Numbered from the stretch's first letter, positions 45,622 through 53,873 are shown. The stretch is DNA of 64,000 bases from DATBSL01 sp964561785 (GCA_964561785.1 CAZLRF010000002.1:92313-156312); one strand, 5' to 3'. Notes: generated from the sequence alone by a model not told the origin. Numbers and translations: made by a program.

Positions 45622-46559
45622 CGGTGCGGCTCGGCTTCGCGGGGCAGAGCGAGCCCGCGCGACAGGGCCCAGGCGAGCGCGGCCGCGGCGAGCGTCCCGA
45701 GCACGCCGGCGAGCACGCTCCCCGCCCGCCCGAGCCCGGGCGCCTCGTAGTCCGGCGCCGGTGCCGGCCACAGGGCCCGCGCCGCGTCGGCGAAGCCCAG
45801 CCGCTCGGCCACCGATTCGAGCCCGTCGGGCAGCGGGGAGGCGAAGGGTGCGAGGAACGCGGCCACCGCGAGGGCCACGGCCAGGATGCCGAGCGCCGGG
45901 GCGGGCCCCGCGGAGCCCTCGCGCGCGGAGCGAAAGCCGCGCACCAGGTCGGGACGCCAGCGCAGCACGGTCGCGAGGATCGCCCCGGTGAGAGCCGCCT
46001 CGAGGAGCGCGATCGGCACGTGGAGCGAGAGCATCACGGGCAGGACGACGGCCGCGGGGTAGAGCCCGGAGAGCGAGAGGAGCCCGGCGACGAGGGCCGC
46101 GCCGAGGAGCGTGCCCACGAACGCGCCGGCCACGGGCCCGGCCACGAGGCCCCGGACGCCGAGGCGCGGCCGGCAGACGAGGGAGGCGACGGCGTGACCG
46201 CCCAGGGCGCCGGCCCCGCCCATCGCCAGCAGGTTGGCCCCGAAGGCGGTGACGCCCCCGTCCTGGAAGAGCAGAGCCTGCACGGCGAGGACGACCGCCA
46301 TCACGACCAGGCCGCGCCACGGTCCGACGAGCGCGGCGACGAGCATCCCCCCCACGAGGTGCCCGCTCGTCCCCGGCAGGAGCGGCACGTTGACGAGCTG
46401 TGCCGAGAACACGAACGCGGAGACCGCGCCGAGGGTGCCCGCGCGGACGCGCTCCTCCTCCCGGCCCTCGGCGCGCAGCGCCCACGCGAGGGCGCCCGCC
46501 CCCGCGGCCCACGTGCCCGCCGCCACCCCTCCGCTCAGGAACCCGTCCGGTACGTGCAT
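45618..46559 (-). CDS. cbiM: ECF transporter substrate component CbiM fused to CbiN-like PDGLE domain
   Basis: A 313-residue membrane protein. It starts with the conserved MHVPDGFLSGGVAAG; the N-terminus and the second-position His are metal ligands in Co/Ni members. NVPLLPGTSGHLVGGML and LFQDGGVTAFGANLLAMG follow. The C-terminal segment has a signal-like helix and PLPDGLESVAERLGF, the PDGLE motif of CbiN. The M and N components are therefore fused. Gene order M(N)-Q-O is standard for nickel or cobalt importers. Confidence 0.92.
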   Translation of the reverse strand: MHVPDGFLSGGVAAGTWAAGAGALAWALRAEGREEERVRAGTLGAVSAFVFSAQLVNVPLLPGTSGHLVGGMLVAALVGPWRGLVVMAVVLAVQALLFQDGGVTAFGANLLAMGGAGALGGHAVASLVCRPRLGVRGLVAGPVAGAFVGTLLGAALVAGLLSLSGLYPAAVVLPVMLSLHVPIALLEAALTGAILATVLRWRPDLVRGFRSAREGSAGPAPALGILAVALAVAAFLAPFASPLPDGLESVAERLGFADAARALWPAPAPDYEAPGLGRAGSVLAGVLGTLAAAALAWALSRGLALPREAEPHR

Positions 46560-46598
46560 GCGGGCATTGTCCTCCAGAAGGTCCAGAAGGGGGGCCGC

Positions 46599-46627
46599 TT
46601 GACGAGGCGGCGCGGACCCGCTTATCG
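46599..46627 (+). promoter_or_regulatory. Promoter of the plus-strand metal operon, predicted leaderless
   Basis: TTGACG (46599-46604), 17 bases and TTATCG (46622-46627). Seven bases then separate the -10 box from the ATG at 46635. Just upstream is a tandem repeat of TCCAGAAGG (about 46573-46590), lying between the divergent cbiM and plus-strand genes, which may be a regulator site. Confidence 0.5.
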
Positions 46628-46634
46628 TGACCGC

Positions 46635-46919
46635 ATGCTCCGGTCCGGCTCCCGGCGACGTGTCCTCGTCGCGGCGCTGCTCCTTCTGCCCCTGCTCGTC
46701 CTGGCCTTCGCGCCGGGGGCGCACGAGGGACACGGCTGCCGCTTCGACAAGACCTGCCTCGCCTGCCGCTGGGCGGCCGACGCCGTGGCCGAGGCCGCGG
46801 CCCCGATCGCCCTGCCGCAGCCGGCGGACGCCGCCTCCTTGCTCGCCGTCCCCGCCCCCGGGCGGCCCGCGGACCGGGCGCCCGAGGCGGCCTCCTCCCG
46901 CGGCCCGCCTCTCGCCTGA
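46635..46919 (+). CDS. Small exported Cys/His protein
   Basis: A 94-residue protein. A hydrophobic signal segment (RRRVLVAALLLLPLLVLAFA) is followed at once by HEGHGC and then CRFDKTCLACRW, giving a Cys-x5-Cys-x2-Cys cluster with two histidines, suited to metal binding. The remainder is Ala/Pro-rich and disordered. It is the first gene of the metal-uptake direction and lies before an attenuator-like leader. It may be a periplasmic metal chaperone or sensor; no family is recognised (weakly DUF2946-like). Confidence 0.62.
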   Translation: MLRSGSRRRVLVAALLLLPLLVLAFAPGAHEGHGCRFDKTCLACRWAADAVAEAAAPIALPQPADAASLLAVPAPGRPADRAPEAASSRGPPLA

Positions 46920-46928
46920 CGGCTCGCT

Positions 46929-47042
46929 GAGACGGAAACGACGCGCGAGCTCGCGCGAGCGGGTCCGTCTCCAGGACCGAACCGCCCGCGACAGGCCCCT
47001 CGCCCGCCGCTCGGCGGCAAACGAGAGACGCCGCCCGTTTTT
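46929..47042 (+). promoter_or_regulatory. Structured leader with terminator/antiterminator-like hairpins
   Basis: Three elements precede the outer-membrane gene. First, an 8-bp outer stem (46929-46936 with 46964-46971) encloses an inner hairpin built from the palindrome at 46942-46957. Second, CCGCC (47004-47008) can pair with GGCGG (47013-47017) around a GCTC loop. Third, GGCGGC (47013-47018) can instead pair with GCCGCC (47030-47035), followed by TTTTT (47038-47042). The second and third are mutually exclusive, like an antiterminator and intrinsic terminator. The GTG at 47059 follows 17 bases later. Inferred from base pairing only. Confidence 0.42.
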
Positions 47043-47058
47043 CATTCTGGAGGAGAAC

Positions 47059-48558
47059 GTGACGAACTCGTACCCGTCCGCAGCCGCACGCGCCGTCGCC
47101 GCGCGACCGACGCTCGTCCTCGCGATCTGCGCCGTCCTGGCCGGATCCGCCAACCTGCACGCGCAGGCCGATCTCGCGGGCCCGTCCACGGCGACACCCG
47201 CGCCGGATCCCGCCCCCACGCCCGCGCCGCAGGGCCCACCACCGCCTTCGACCACCGGCCCCCGCGGTCCGGCCGACCCCCAGGGCCTCACGCAGCTCAA
47301 CGTCTTCGGCGACAGCGGCCAGGTGACCTCAGGCTCGGCCTTCAACCCGTCGATCTCCGTGATCCCGGACGGCGTCTACTACAACGACAGCCGCGACGGC
47401 GGGGTCGGGGAGCTGATGGAAGCGGCCGACGGCTTCGGCGGCGGCCACTCGCACGGCGAAGAGGAGGGGCACTCCCACGCCCACGGCGGCGTGCCCGACC
47501 GCGGGTTCAGCCTCCGCGAGGCGGAGATCGCGTTCTCGGGCGCGGTCGACCCCTACTTCGACGTCTGGGCGATCTTCGCGGTCGGCGACGGCGAGATCGA
47601 GGTCGAGGAGGGCTACTTCCAGACGCGCAAGTTCCTGCCCGGGCTCCAGCTCCGCGCGGGCAAGTTCTACAGCGGCTTCGGCTACGTCAACAAGCAGCAC
47701 CCGCACCAGTGGGACTTCGTGGACCAGAACCTGGCGTACGACATGCTTCTCGGTGGCTCGATCAACGAGGCGGGCGTCTCGCTCACGTGGCTTCCGAACC
47801 TGCCCTTCTACACCCAGCTCGGCGTCGAGGCGCTCCAGGGGACGAACGAGCGCTTCTCCGCCCCGCTCGGCGCGGAGGAGAGCCCCTTCTTCGACGAGAA
47901 GGCCGGACCGCGCCTGTTCACCGGCTGGCTGAAGGTCTCCCCGAACGTGGGCTACAGCCACGCGCTGCAGATCGGCGCGTCCTACGCGTTCTCGACGCAA
48001 CACCAGGAGCTCGTCGCCCACGAGCACCACCACGAGGGTGAAGGGCACGAGGGCGAGGAGCACGGGGAGGAAGGGCACGTCGACGAGGCCTTCCAGGGCG
48101 ACGGCCAGGTGCTCGGTCTCGACTTCGTGTGGAGGTACGACTCGCCCCGGCAGTTCGGCCAGGGGGACTTCACGCTGCAGGCGGAGTACCTGCGCCGCGT
48201 CAAGGACCTCTCGCTCGTCGGGATGGGCGAGGAGGCGGCGGGAGGGGAAGCCCGCAAGTCGACCCAGGACGGCTTCTACGTCCAGGCCGTCTACGGCTTC
48301 GCCCCCCGCTTCACGCTCGGCCTGCGCTACGACACCGCCGGCCTCACCAACCGGATCGAGGGCGGCGAGGAGACGGAGAGCTTCGACGCCTCGCGCCGCC
48401 TGAGCGCCAACCTCACGTTCAACCCGACCGAGTTCTCGCGCTTCCGCTTCCAGTACACCCGGGGCGACATCTCGGTGGGCGGCGCGCGGGAGAAGTACGA
48501 CCAGGTCTACGTGCAGTTCCAGATGAGCCTCGGCGCGCACGGCGCCCACCGGTTCTAG
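47059..48558 (+). CDS. His-rich outer-membrane barrel protein
   Basis: A 499-residue protein with a signal peptide (to LHAQADLA), a Pro-rich linker and a porin-like beta-barrel (FYSGFGYVNKQHPHQWDF, then alternating amphipathic strands to VQFQMSLGAHGAHRF). Two His/Glu loops, GGHSHGEEEGHSHAHGG (about 127-145) and HEHHHEGEGHEGEEHGEEGH (about 320-340), are probable metal-binding loops. There is no TonB plug domain. The position directly before the Znu-like genes suggests it conducts or captures zinc-type metals. GTG has a strong GGAGGAG ribosome site. Confidence 0.85.
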   Translation: MTNSYPSAAARAVAARPTLVLAICAVLAGSANLHAQADLAGPSTATPAPDPAPTPAPQGPPPPSTTGPRGPADPQGLTQLNVFGDSGQVTSGSAFNPSISVIPDGVYYNDSRDGGVGELMEAADGFGGGHSHGEEEGHSHAHGGVPDRGFSLREAEIAFSGAVDPYFDVWAIFAVGDGEIEVEEGYFQTRKFLPGLQLRAGKFYSGFGYVNKQHPHQWDFVDQNLAYDMLLGGSINEAGVSLTWLPNLPFYTQLGVEALQGTNERFSAPLGAEESPFFDEKAGPRLFTGWLKVSPNVGYSHALQIGASYAFSTQHQELVAHEHHHEGEGHEGEEHGEEGHVDEAFQGDGQVLGLDFVWRYDSPRQFGQGDFTLQAEYLRRVKDLSLVGMGEEAAGGEARKSTQDGFYVQAVYGFAPRFTLGLRYDTAGLTNRIEGGEETESFDASRRLSANLTFNPTEFSRFRFQYTRGDISVGGAREKYDQVYVQFQMSLGAHGAHRF

Positions 48559-48572
48559 AGGGGAGAAGACCC

Positions 48573-49472
48573 ATGTTCCACAAGGCTGCCGTCGCGGCTC
48601 TCGCCGCCGCTTCTCTCTTCGCCGCCCGCCCGGCGTCCGCCGCCGTCGACGTGGTGGCGACGACCTCCAGCATGGCCGCCCTCGCCCGCACCGTCGGCGG
48701 CGACGCGGTCAAGGTCACCGTCCTGTCCTCGCCCGACCGCGACGCGCACCACGTGCTGGCGAAGCCCAGCATGATGGTCGCGATGCGCCGGGCCGACCTG
48801 CTCCTCGCGGTGGGGGCCGAGCTGGAGGTCGGCTGGCTGCCCGCCGCCCTCCAGGGAGCGAGCAACCCGCGGATCCTGCCCGGCCAGACCGGCTACTTCG
48901 AGGCCGCGGCCCAGGTCGACCTCGTCGAGACCGGCCAGTCCGCCGACCGCTCCCGGGGCGACGTCCACCCCATGGGCAACCCCCACGTGTACATGGACCC
49001 CTTGCGGATGGCGGTCGTGGCCCGGGCGCTCGCCGAGCGGCTGGCGCTCCTCGACCCGCCGAACGCGGCGAGGTCCCGGGCGAACGCGGAGGCGTTCGCG
49101 AAGGAGGCGGAGGAGCGCGTGGCCCGCTGGAGGGAGCAGACGAGGGGCGCGCCGGGGGTCGTCTTCTACCACAAGGACGGGAACTATCTCGCGAACCTGC
49201 TGAACGTGCCTATACTCGGGTTCGTGGAGCCGCTCCCGGGGATCCCGCCCACCGCCTCCCACCTCAAGTCGCTCGTCGAGGGCCTGAAGGGGAAGAGGGG
49301 CGTCATCCTCTACAACACCTTCCACTCGCCGGACGGCCCGAGCTTCCTGTCGAAGAACCTCGGCTGGCCCGCCAAGCGCCTGCAGCTCGAGCCGCCGCTC
49401 GGGGCGGACGGCAGGGGCTACCTGGATCACCTCGAGCAGTGGGTGGCGGCGGTGGCGAGCGCCCGGTCCTGA
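48573..49472 (+). CDS. znuA: Metal ABC transporter substrate-binding protein (ZnuA-like)
   Basis: A 299-residue protein with a signal peptide (to RPASAAVDV). Cluster 9 family: VATTSSMAALARTVGGD, DRDAHHVLAKPS with a first His ligand, HPMGNPHVYMDP with the second, FYHKDGNYLANLL with a third, and NVPILGFVEPLPGIPPT. The extended His-rich loop of classical ZnuA is missing. Substrate zinc or manganese is inferred from the family. It sits 14 bases after the barrel gene. Confidence 0.9.
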   Translation: MFHKAAVAALAAASLFAARPASAAVDVVATTSSMAALARTVGGDAVKVTVLSSPDRDAHHVLAKPSMMVAMRRADLLLAVGAELEVGWLPAALQGASNPRILPGQTGYFEAAAQVDLVETGQSADRSRGDVHPMGNPHVYMDPLRMAVVARALAERLALLDPPNAARSRANAEAFAKEAEERVARWREQTRGAPGVVFYHKDGNYLANLLNVPILGFVEPLPGIPPTASHLKSLVEGLKGKRGVILYNTFHSPDGPSFLSKNLGWPAKRLQLEPPLGADGRGYLDHLEQWVAAVASARS

Positions 49473-49482
49473 GCGAGGTCGA

Positions 49483-50052
49483 TTGAACGGCACCCTCCTC
49501 GAAGTCGACGCGCTCGTGGCGGGCTACCAGGACCCGGTCGTCGGACCGGTGTCCTTCACGCTCGCCGCGGGCGAGATCGTCGGGCTTGCCGGCCCCAACG
49601 GGGCCGGCAAGTCCACCCTCCTCGGCGCCCTCATCGGCACGACGCGGGTCTTCTCCGGGCAGGCGAGGCGCCGCCCCGGCATCCGCGTCGCGATCCAGAG
49701 CCAGGCCCCGGTGCGCCTCGCGGAGATGCCGGTGACCGGGGCCGAGTTCCTGCGGATCACCGGCGCCCACCGCCACGCGACCCCGCCGCGGCTCGTCCCC
49801 TACCTCGACCAGCGGCTCGACCGGCTGAGCGGCGGACAGTACCAGCTCCTCAACGTGTGGGCCTGCCTGGGCAGCCCGGCCGAGCTCGTGATCCTCGACG
49901 AGCCGACGAACAACATGGATCCGAAGGCCGTGCACGAGCTCGCGGAGCTGCTGCTCGAGTCGCGCGAGACGGGCCGGGGGGTCCTCGTGGTGAGCCACGA
50001 GCACGAGCTGCTCGAGCGGGTCTCGAGCCGCCTCGTGGAGATCCGCCCGTGA
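49483..50052 (+). CDS. znuC: Metal ABC transporter ATPase (ZnuC-like), unusually short
   Basis: A 189-residue ATPase. Walker A GLAGPNGAGKSTLLGAL, signature DRLSGGQYQLLNVWA, Walker B LVILDEPTNNMD and His in VVSHEHELL are complete. The family norm is about 230-260 residues; the helical subdomain between Walker A and the signature is shortened and the C-terminus ends soon after the switch region. TTG is the start (49483), preceded by GAGGT. Confidence 0.88.
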   Translation: MNGTLLEVDALVAGYQDPVVGPVSFTLAAGEIVGLAGPNGAGKSTLLGALIGTTRVFSGQARRRPGIRVAIQSQAPVRLAEMPVTGAEFLRITGAHRHATPPRLVPYLDQRLDRLSGGQYQLLNVWACLGSPAELVILDEPTNNMDPKAVHELAELLLESRETGRGVLVVSHEHELLERVSSRLVEIRP

Positions 50053-50834
50053 GCGCGACCGAGGCGTTCGACCCCCTCTTCCTCCTCCCGTTCGTCAACG
50101 GGCTGCTCCTCGCGCTCCTCCTCCCCGTCCTCGGCGCGTTCGTGCGCCTGCGCGAGGAGTGGCTGGCCTCGCTCGGGCTCGCCCAGGTCTCGGCGGCCGC
50201 GGTGGTGCTCGGGGCCGTCCTCGTGGAGCCGGTCGCGCTCGTCGCCCTCGGCGCGGCGGCGGTCGCGGCCGCGGTCAAGGCGTTTCTCGGCCGCTCGGGC
50301 AACGACTCCTACGCGGTCATGATCCTGCTCGGGTGGAGCGTCACCCTCATCGGGGCGTCCTTCTCCCCCCACGGAGACGAGCTGGCCCACGCGCTCGTGC
50401 AGGGCCAGATCTACTTCACCGACCTGCGCCACCTCGAGGGCATCGCCGCCCTGGCGGTGGTGGCCGCGCTCCTCCTGCCCTGGCTGTCGTCGCGGCTGCT
50501 CCTCGGCCGATTCTTCCCCGCCCACTTCCGGGCCAACGGGGTCTCGAACCCGCACCACGACCTCGTCTTCGACGTGCTCGTGGCGGTGACCCTCGCCCTC
50601 GCCGCGACGGCGATCGGGGTCATGGCGGCCTTCGCCCTCGTCTTCGTCCCGCCGTGGATCGCGTTCCACTTCGCCCACGGGTGGCGCAAGACCCTGGCGT
50701 GGTCGGCGGGCCTGGGTCTCATCGCCTACCTCGTGGCGTTCGTCGCCGCGATCCGCGTCGACCAGCCCTTCGGGCCGGTGCTGGTGGTGGCCCTGCTGGC
50801 GATGGCGCCGGCGCGGGCCTTCGGGAGGCATTGA
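50049..50834 (+). CDS. znuB: Metal ABC transporter permease (ZnuB-like)
   Basis: A 261-residue inner-membrane permease with about seven helices. FVNGLLLALLLPVLGAFVRL, SLGLAQVSAAAVVLG and LGRSGNDSYAVMILLGWS fit the ABC-3 family, although sequence similarity is more relaxed than in classical ZnuB. GTG overlaps the znuC stop; its own stop overlaps the DUF1295 start (TGATG). Together with the two preceding genes it forms a complete importer. Confidence 0.88.
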   Translation: MSATEAFDPLFLLPFVNGLLLALLLPVLGAFVRLREEWLASLGLAQVSAAAVVLGAVLVEPVALVALGAAAVAAAVKAFLGRSGNDSYAVMILLGWSVTLIGASFSPHGDELAHALVQGQIYFTDLRHLEGIAALAVVAALLLPWLSSRLLLGRFFPAHFRANGVSNPHHDLVFDVLVAVTLALAATAIGVMAAFALVFVPPWIAFHFAHGWRKTLAWSAGLGLIAYLVAFVAAIRVDQPFGPVLVVALLAMAPARAFGRH

Positions 50835-51700
50835 TGAAGGGTACCGGGGCCATCGTGCTGTCGATCGTGGCGATCCTCGCCGTCGCCGCCCTGGTCGCGT
50901 GGGCGGGCAGCGCGGGCGGCCTCCAGGTCTTCGGCGTCCCCGTGTTCGCTCTCTGCGGCGCCGTGTGCTTCGCGCTCAACTGGCTCGCCTTCGTCCCCTC
51001 CCTCGTGGCGCGGACCGAACGCTACTACGACCTGACCGGCAGCCTCACCTACCTCCTCGTGGTCGCCCTCGCCCTCGCCTTCGGGAACCGCGCGGCGCGC
51101 TCGCTCCTGCTCGGCCTGCTCGTCGCGGCCTGGGCGCTGCGGCTCGGCAGCTTCCTGTTCACGCGCATCCTCCGCGAGGGCGCCGACCGGCGCTTCGACG
51201 CGCTCAAGACCGACCCCGCGCGCTTCCTCCTCGCCTGGACCCTCCAGGGCCTGTGGGTCTTCCTCACCGCCTCCGCCGCTCTCGCCGCGATGACGACCGC
51301 CTCGCCCGCGCCCCTCGACGCGCCGGCCGCGCTGGGGGCCGCCGTCTGGGCCGCCGGCTTCGCGATCGAGGTGATCGCCGACCGGCAAAAGGCCGCCTTC
51401 CGGGCCGATCCCGCGAATCGCGACCGCTTCATCACCAGCGGCCTGTGGGCCTGGTCGCGGCACCCCAACTACTTCGGGGAGATCCTGCTCTGGACGGGCG
51501 TCGCCCTCGCCGCCCTGCCCGCCCTCTCGGGCTGGTCCCTCGCCACGCTCGTCTCCCCGCCCTTCGTCTACGTGCTCCTGAGCCGCGTCAGCGGGATCCC
51601 CCTCCTCGAGGCCCGCTCGGACGCGAAGTGGGGCCCGGAGCCCGCCTACCAGGCCTACAAGGCCCGCACGCCCGTGCTCTGGCCCCGCCCGCCCGCCTGA
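50834..51700 (+). CDS. DUF1295 membrane protein (steroid-reductase fold)
   Basis: A 288-residue membrane protein with several helices and the C-terminal signature ITSGLWAWSRHPNYFGEILL of the DUF1295/isoprenylcysteine-methyltransferase-like group. Bacterial members probably reduce or methylate lipids, but no role is proven. It is translationally coupled to znuB, which is an unexpected partner and may be a simple passenger. Confidence 0.9.
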   Translation: MKGTGAIVLSIVAILAVAALVAWAGSAGGLQVFGVPVFALCGAVCFALNWLAFVPSLVARTERYYDLTGSLTYLLVVALALAFGNRAARSLLLGLLVAAWALRLGSFLFTRILREGADRRFDALKTDPARFLLAWTLQGLWVFLTASAALAAMTTASPAPLDAPAALGAAVWAAGFAIEVIADRQKAAFRADPANRDRFITSGLWAWSRHPNYFGEILLWTGVALAALPALSGWSLATLVSPPFVYVLLSRVSGIPLLEARSDAKWGPEPAYQAYKARTPVLWPRPPA

Positions 51701-51711
51701 GGCCTCAGAAG

Positions 51712-52166
51712 TCAGCGCGTCTCCGAGGTCCCTGCCGGCGTGAACACGAGGAGGTACTGGTAGGGCAGGAACGTGTGCTCGGCCGCGAGGGCGAACCCGG
51801 CGCCCTCCATCTGCTTCACGAGGTCCTCGCGAGCGATCTTCATGGCGAGCGGGGGGCCGACCGGGAGCTGCCGCTCGTGGACGACCTGGCCGCCGGGCTT
51901 GAGCATGCGCTTCATCAGCGCGAGGTACTTTCGTCTGGTCGTCGATATGGTGCCAGGTGTTCACGATCACGAAGCGGTCGACCGAGCCGTCGGGCAGCAG
52001 CGGGTCGTCCGGGTCGGCCAGCACCGAGAAGACGTTGCGGACCCCGGCGTCGCGCGGGCGAAGCGCGGGTCGTCGAGCGCGGCGACATACGCCTGGGGGT
52101 CGGCACGGCCGCCGGCGCGGCGAGCGCGAGCAGCAGAGAGAGCGCGGGGCTGGGGTGTCGCCTTAT
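51712..52166 (-). pseudogene. Decayed exported SAM-methyltransferase
   Basis: Pieces of one protein lie in different frames. They read: a signal-like RRHPSPALSLLLALAAPAA opening at ATA rather than ATG (52164-52166), then DPQAYVAALDDPRFAR, then DAGVRNVFSVLADPDDPLLP with DRFVIVNTWHHIDDQTK, and finally MKRMLKPGGQVVHERQLP to FLPYQYLLVFTPAG. At least three frameshifts are needed (near 52110, 52055 and 51935), and the glycine-rich SAM-binding motif I is missing. This resembles a family of class I methyltransferases; the copy here is surely inactive unless sequencing errors caused all the breaks. Confidence 0.72.
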
Positions 52167-52189
52167 CGGTCTTCTCCTCGACGGGACGG

Positions 52190-52245
52190 AATCACACTAT
52201 TAGGAGCCTATAGTTAAAATACACTTGTACTATCTAGCGCTCCGG
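52190..52245. other. AT-rich junction before the ATPase gene
   Basis: A stretch with markedly lower GC than its surroundings (contains TATAGTTAAAATACACTTG). It separates the decayed methyltransferase from the AAA ATPase gene and probably includes that gene's promoter, although no exact -35/-10 pair stands out. It may mark an insertion boundary. Confidence 0.4.
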
Positions 52246-52261
52246 CCGTAGGCTTGACCCC

Positions 52262-53704
52262 GTGATCGCATCACCAGCAGACCTCTTCGCTGTCTTGCGG
52301 CAGTACAACCCCTGGTGGTCCGGGAGCCCGATCGCGGATCTCCCCTCCTGGCGCCGCGCCGCCTTCAAAGAGATCGCATCCTGGGCAGAGCGGCCGCCGG
52401 CAGGCCGGGCCCTCCTGGTCTCGGGGGCGAGGCAGATCGGCAAGACGACGCTCTTCCTCCAGGTCATCGAGCTCCTCGTGAAGAGCGCCGTACACCCAGG
52501 CAACATTCTCTACGTCACGTTCGACCACCCGCTCCTCAAGCTGGTCGGCCTGGAGCGCGTCGTCCAGCTCTGGCGTGAGTTCGAGCCGGGCGCCGAAGGG
52601 CCCGAGTACCTCTTCCTCGACGAGATACAGGCGACCCGCGACTGGCAGACCTGGGTCAAGCACCAGGTGGACTTCGAGAAGTCGCGCCGGATCGCCCTGA
52701 CCGGATCCGCTACCCCGCTGACGCGCGAGGGCCAGGAGTCAGGAGTCGGCCGCTGGCAGACGCTGCGCCTCGCGACGCTGTCGTTCTGCGAGTACCTGCA
52801 GATCCGCCGCCTCGAGGCGCCACCCCTGCCCCAGGTCCCGTCCCTCGCCCAGCTGTTCAGCTGGGACGAGCCTCGCTTCGTCAGGGTGGGCGAGAGCGCG
52901 CGTCCGCTGGTCGCCCTCTTCCACGAGTACCTGATCCGCGGCGGCTTCCCGCAGAGCGCCCTCGTCGACGGGATCCCCACGGCGCAGAAGCTGCTCCGCG
53001 AGGACATCGTGGACAAGGTCCTCAAACGCGACATGACGGCCCTCTTCGGAGTGCGGCGAGTCGTCGAGCTCGAGCAGGTGTTCCTTTACCTGTGCCTCCA
53101 CGACGGAGGCATCCTGGACCTGCCCGACCTGTGCAAGAACCTGCGGCTCAAGCGACCGACGGTCGAGAGCTTCATCGACCTGCTCGAGGCCGCACATCTC
53201 ATCTACCGCCTCATGCCGTTCGGGTACGGCAAGGAGGTCCTGAGAGGTCGCGCAAAGATCTACCTCGCCGATCCCGCTCTCGGCCCCAGCGTGCTGCTCA
53301 GGGGCAAGGGGCTCCTCGAGGACCCGGCCGGCCTGGGTCGCGCAGTGGAGACCGCCTTCTTCCGCCACCTGTTCGCGCGCTACTACCGACAGAGCATCGG
53401 ATTCTCCTACTGGCGAGGGCGGGGTGACGCCGAGGTCGACATGATCGCGGACGTGGAGGGCACGCTGGTCCCATTCGAGGTCAAGTACCGGGCTCAGGAT
53501 ACGGGCCGTCGGGAGTTGAAGGGCCTCGTCGATTTCTGCAGCGAGCGGAACGTGAGCCGCGGGTACGTCATCACCAAGGACGTGCGCGATTTCGGAATCG
53601 TCGACATGGAGGGCAAGGCGGGCACCACGCGCCTTCTGAAGGTGCCGGCGCCGCTTGCCTGCTTCTGGCTCGGGCTCACCGAGCTCGCTCCCGACATCGA
53701 CTGA
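52262..53704 (+). CDS. AAA ATPase with DUF4143 and nuclease-like C-terminus
   Basis: A 480-residue protein. Walker A SGARQIGKTTLF (about residue 60) and Walker B YLFLDEIQATRDW are followed by a winged-helix region (PDLCKNLRLKRPTVESFIDL) and a C-terminal DUF4143 part with EVDMI and FEVKYR, the Asp/Glu-x-Lys pattern of PD-(D/E)XK-like folds. Proteins of this type are widespread, frequently in variable genomic regions, with no settled function. GTG start. Its codon bias is slightly less GC-extreme and it lies next to a pseudogene and an AT-rich patch, consistent with acquisition. Confidence 0.88.
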   Translation: MIASPADLFAVLRQYNPWWSGSPIADLPSWRRAAFKEIASWAERPPAGRALLVSGARQIGKTTLFLQVIELLVKSAVHPGNILYVTFDHPLLKLVGLERVVQLWREFEPGAEGPEYLFLDEIQATRDWQTWVKHQVDFEKSRRIALTGSATPLTREGQESGVGRWQTLRLATLSFCEYLQIRRLEAPPLPQVPSLAQLFSWDEPRFVRVGESARPLVALFHEYLIRGGFPQSALVDGIPTAQKLLREDIVDKVLKRDMTALFGVRRVVELEQVFLYLCLHDGGILDLPDLCKNLRLKRPTVESFIDLLEAAHLIYRLMPFGYGKEVLRGRAKIYLADPALGPSVLLRGKGLLEDPAGLGRAVETAFFRHLFARYYRQSIGFSYWRGRGDAEVDMIADVEGTLVPFEVKYRAQDTGRRELKGLVDFCSERNVSRGYVITKDVRDFGIVDMEGKAGTTRLLKVPAPLACFWLGLTELAPDID

Positions 53705-53852
53705 CTCGGGCGTCGCCGCCCCCGGCGCCCGGCCTGTCGTGGAGCCACTTCGGGAGAGCTCGACCCAGCTCCGCCTCCGTCCACTCCGGGTGGCGACGCC
53801 GGAGCTTCGAGGCGAAGCCTTGCCGTGGACGACGGGCCGCACCGCCTGTCAT
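53676..53852 (-). CDS. Small basic protein, possible remnant
   Basis: A 58-residue minus-strand frame. KLRRRHPEWTEAELGRALPK followed by WLHDRPGAGGGD resembles a recurring small-protein module (Arg-rich helix, then WLxxRPGAxxGD) seen in hypothetical proteins next to mobile or toxin-antitoxin genes. It overlaps the ATPase 3' end by 29 bases. It may be a fragment; translation is unproven. Confidence 0.35.
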   Translation of the reverse strand: MTGGAARRPRQGFASKLRRRHPEWTEAELGRALPKWLHDRPGAGGGDARVSRCRERAR

Positions 53853-53873
53853 GATGGATGCGAGGAGTTCTCC

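Noticed and set aside
52262..53704. The AAA-DUF4143 ATPase as a CRISPR or defence-island effector
   Set aside because: No cas genes, repeats or other defence genes are around it; the family is common and its function unsettled.
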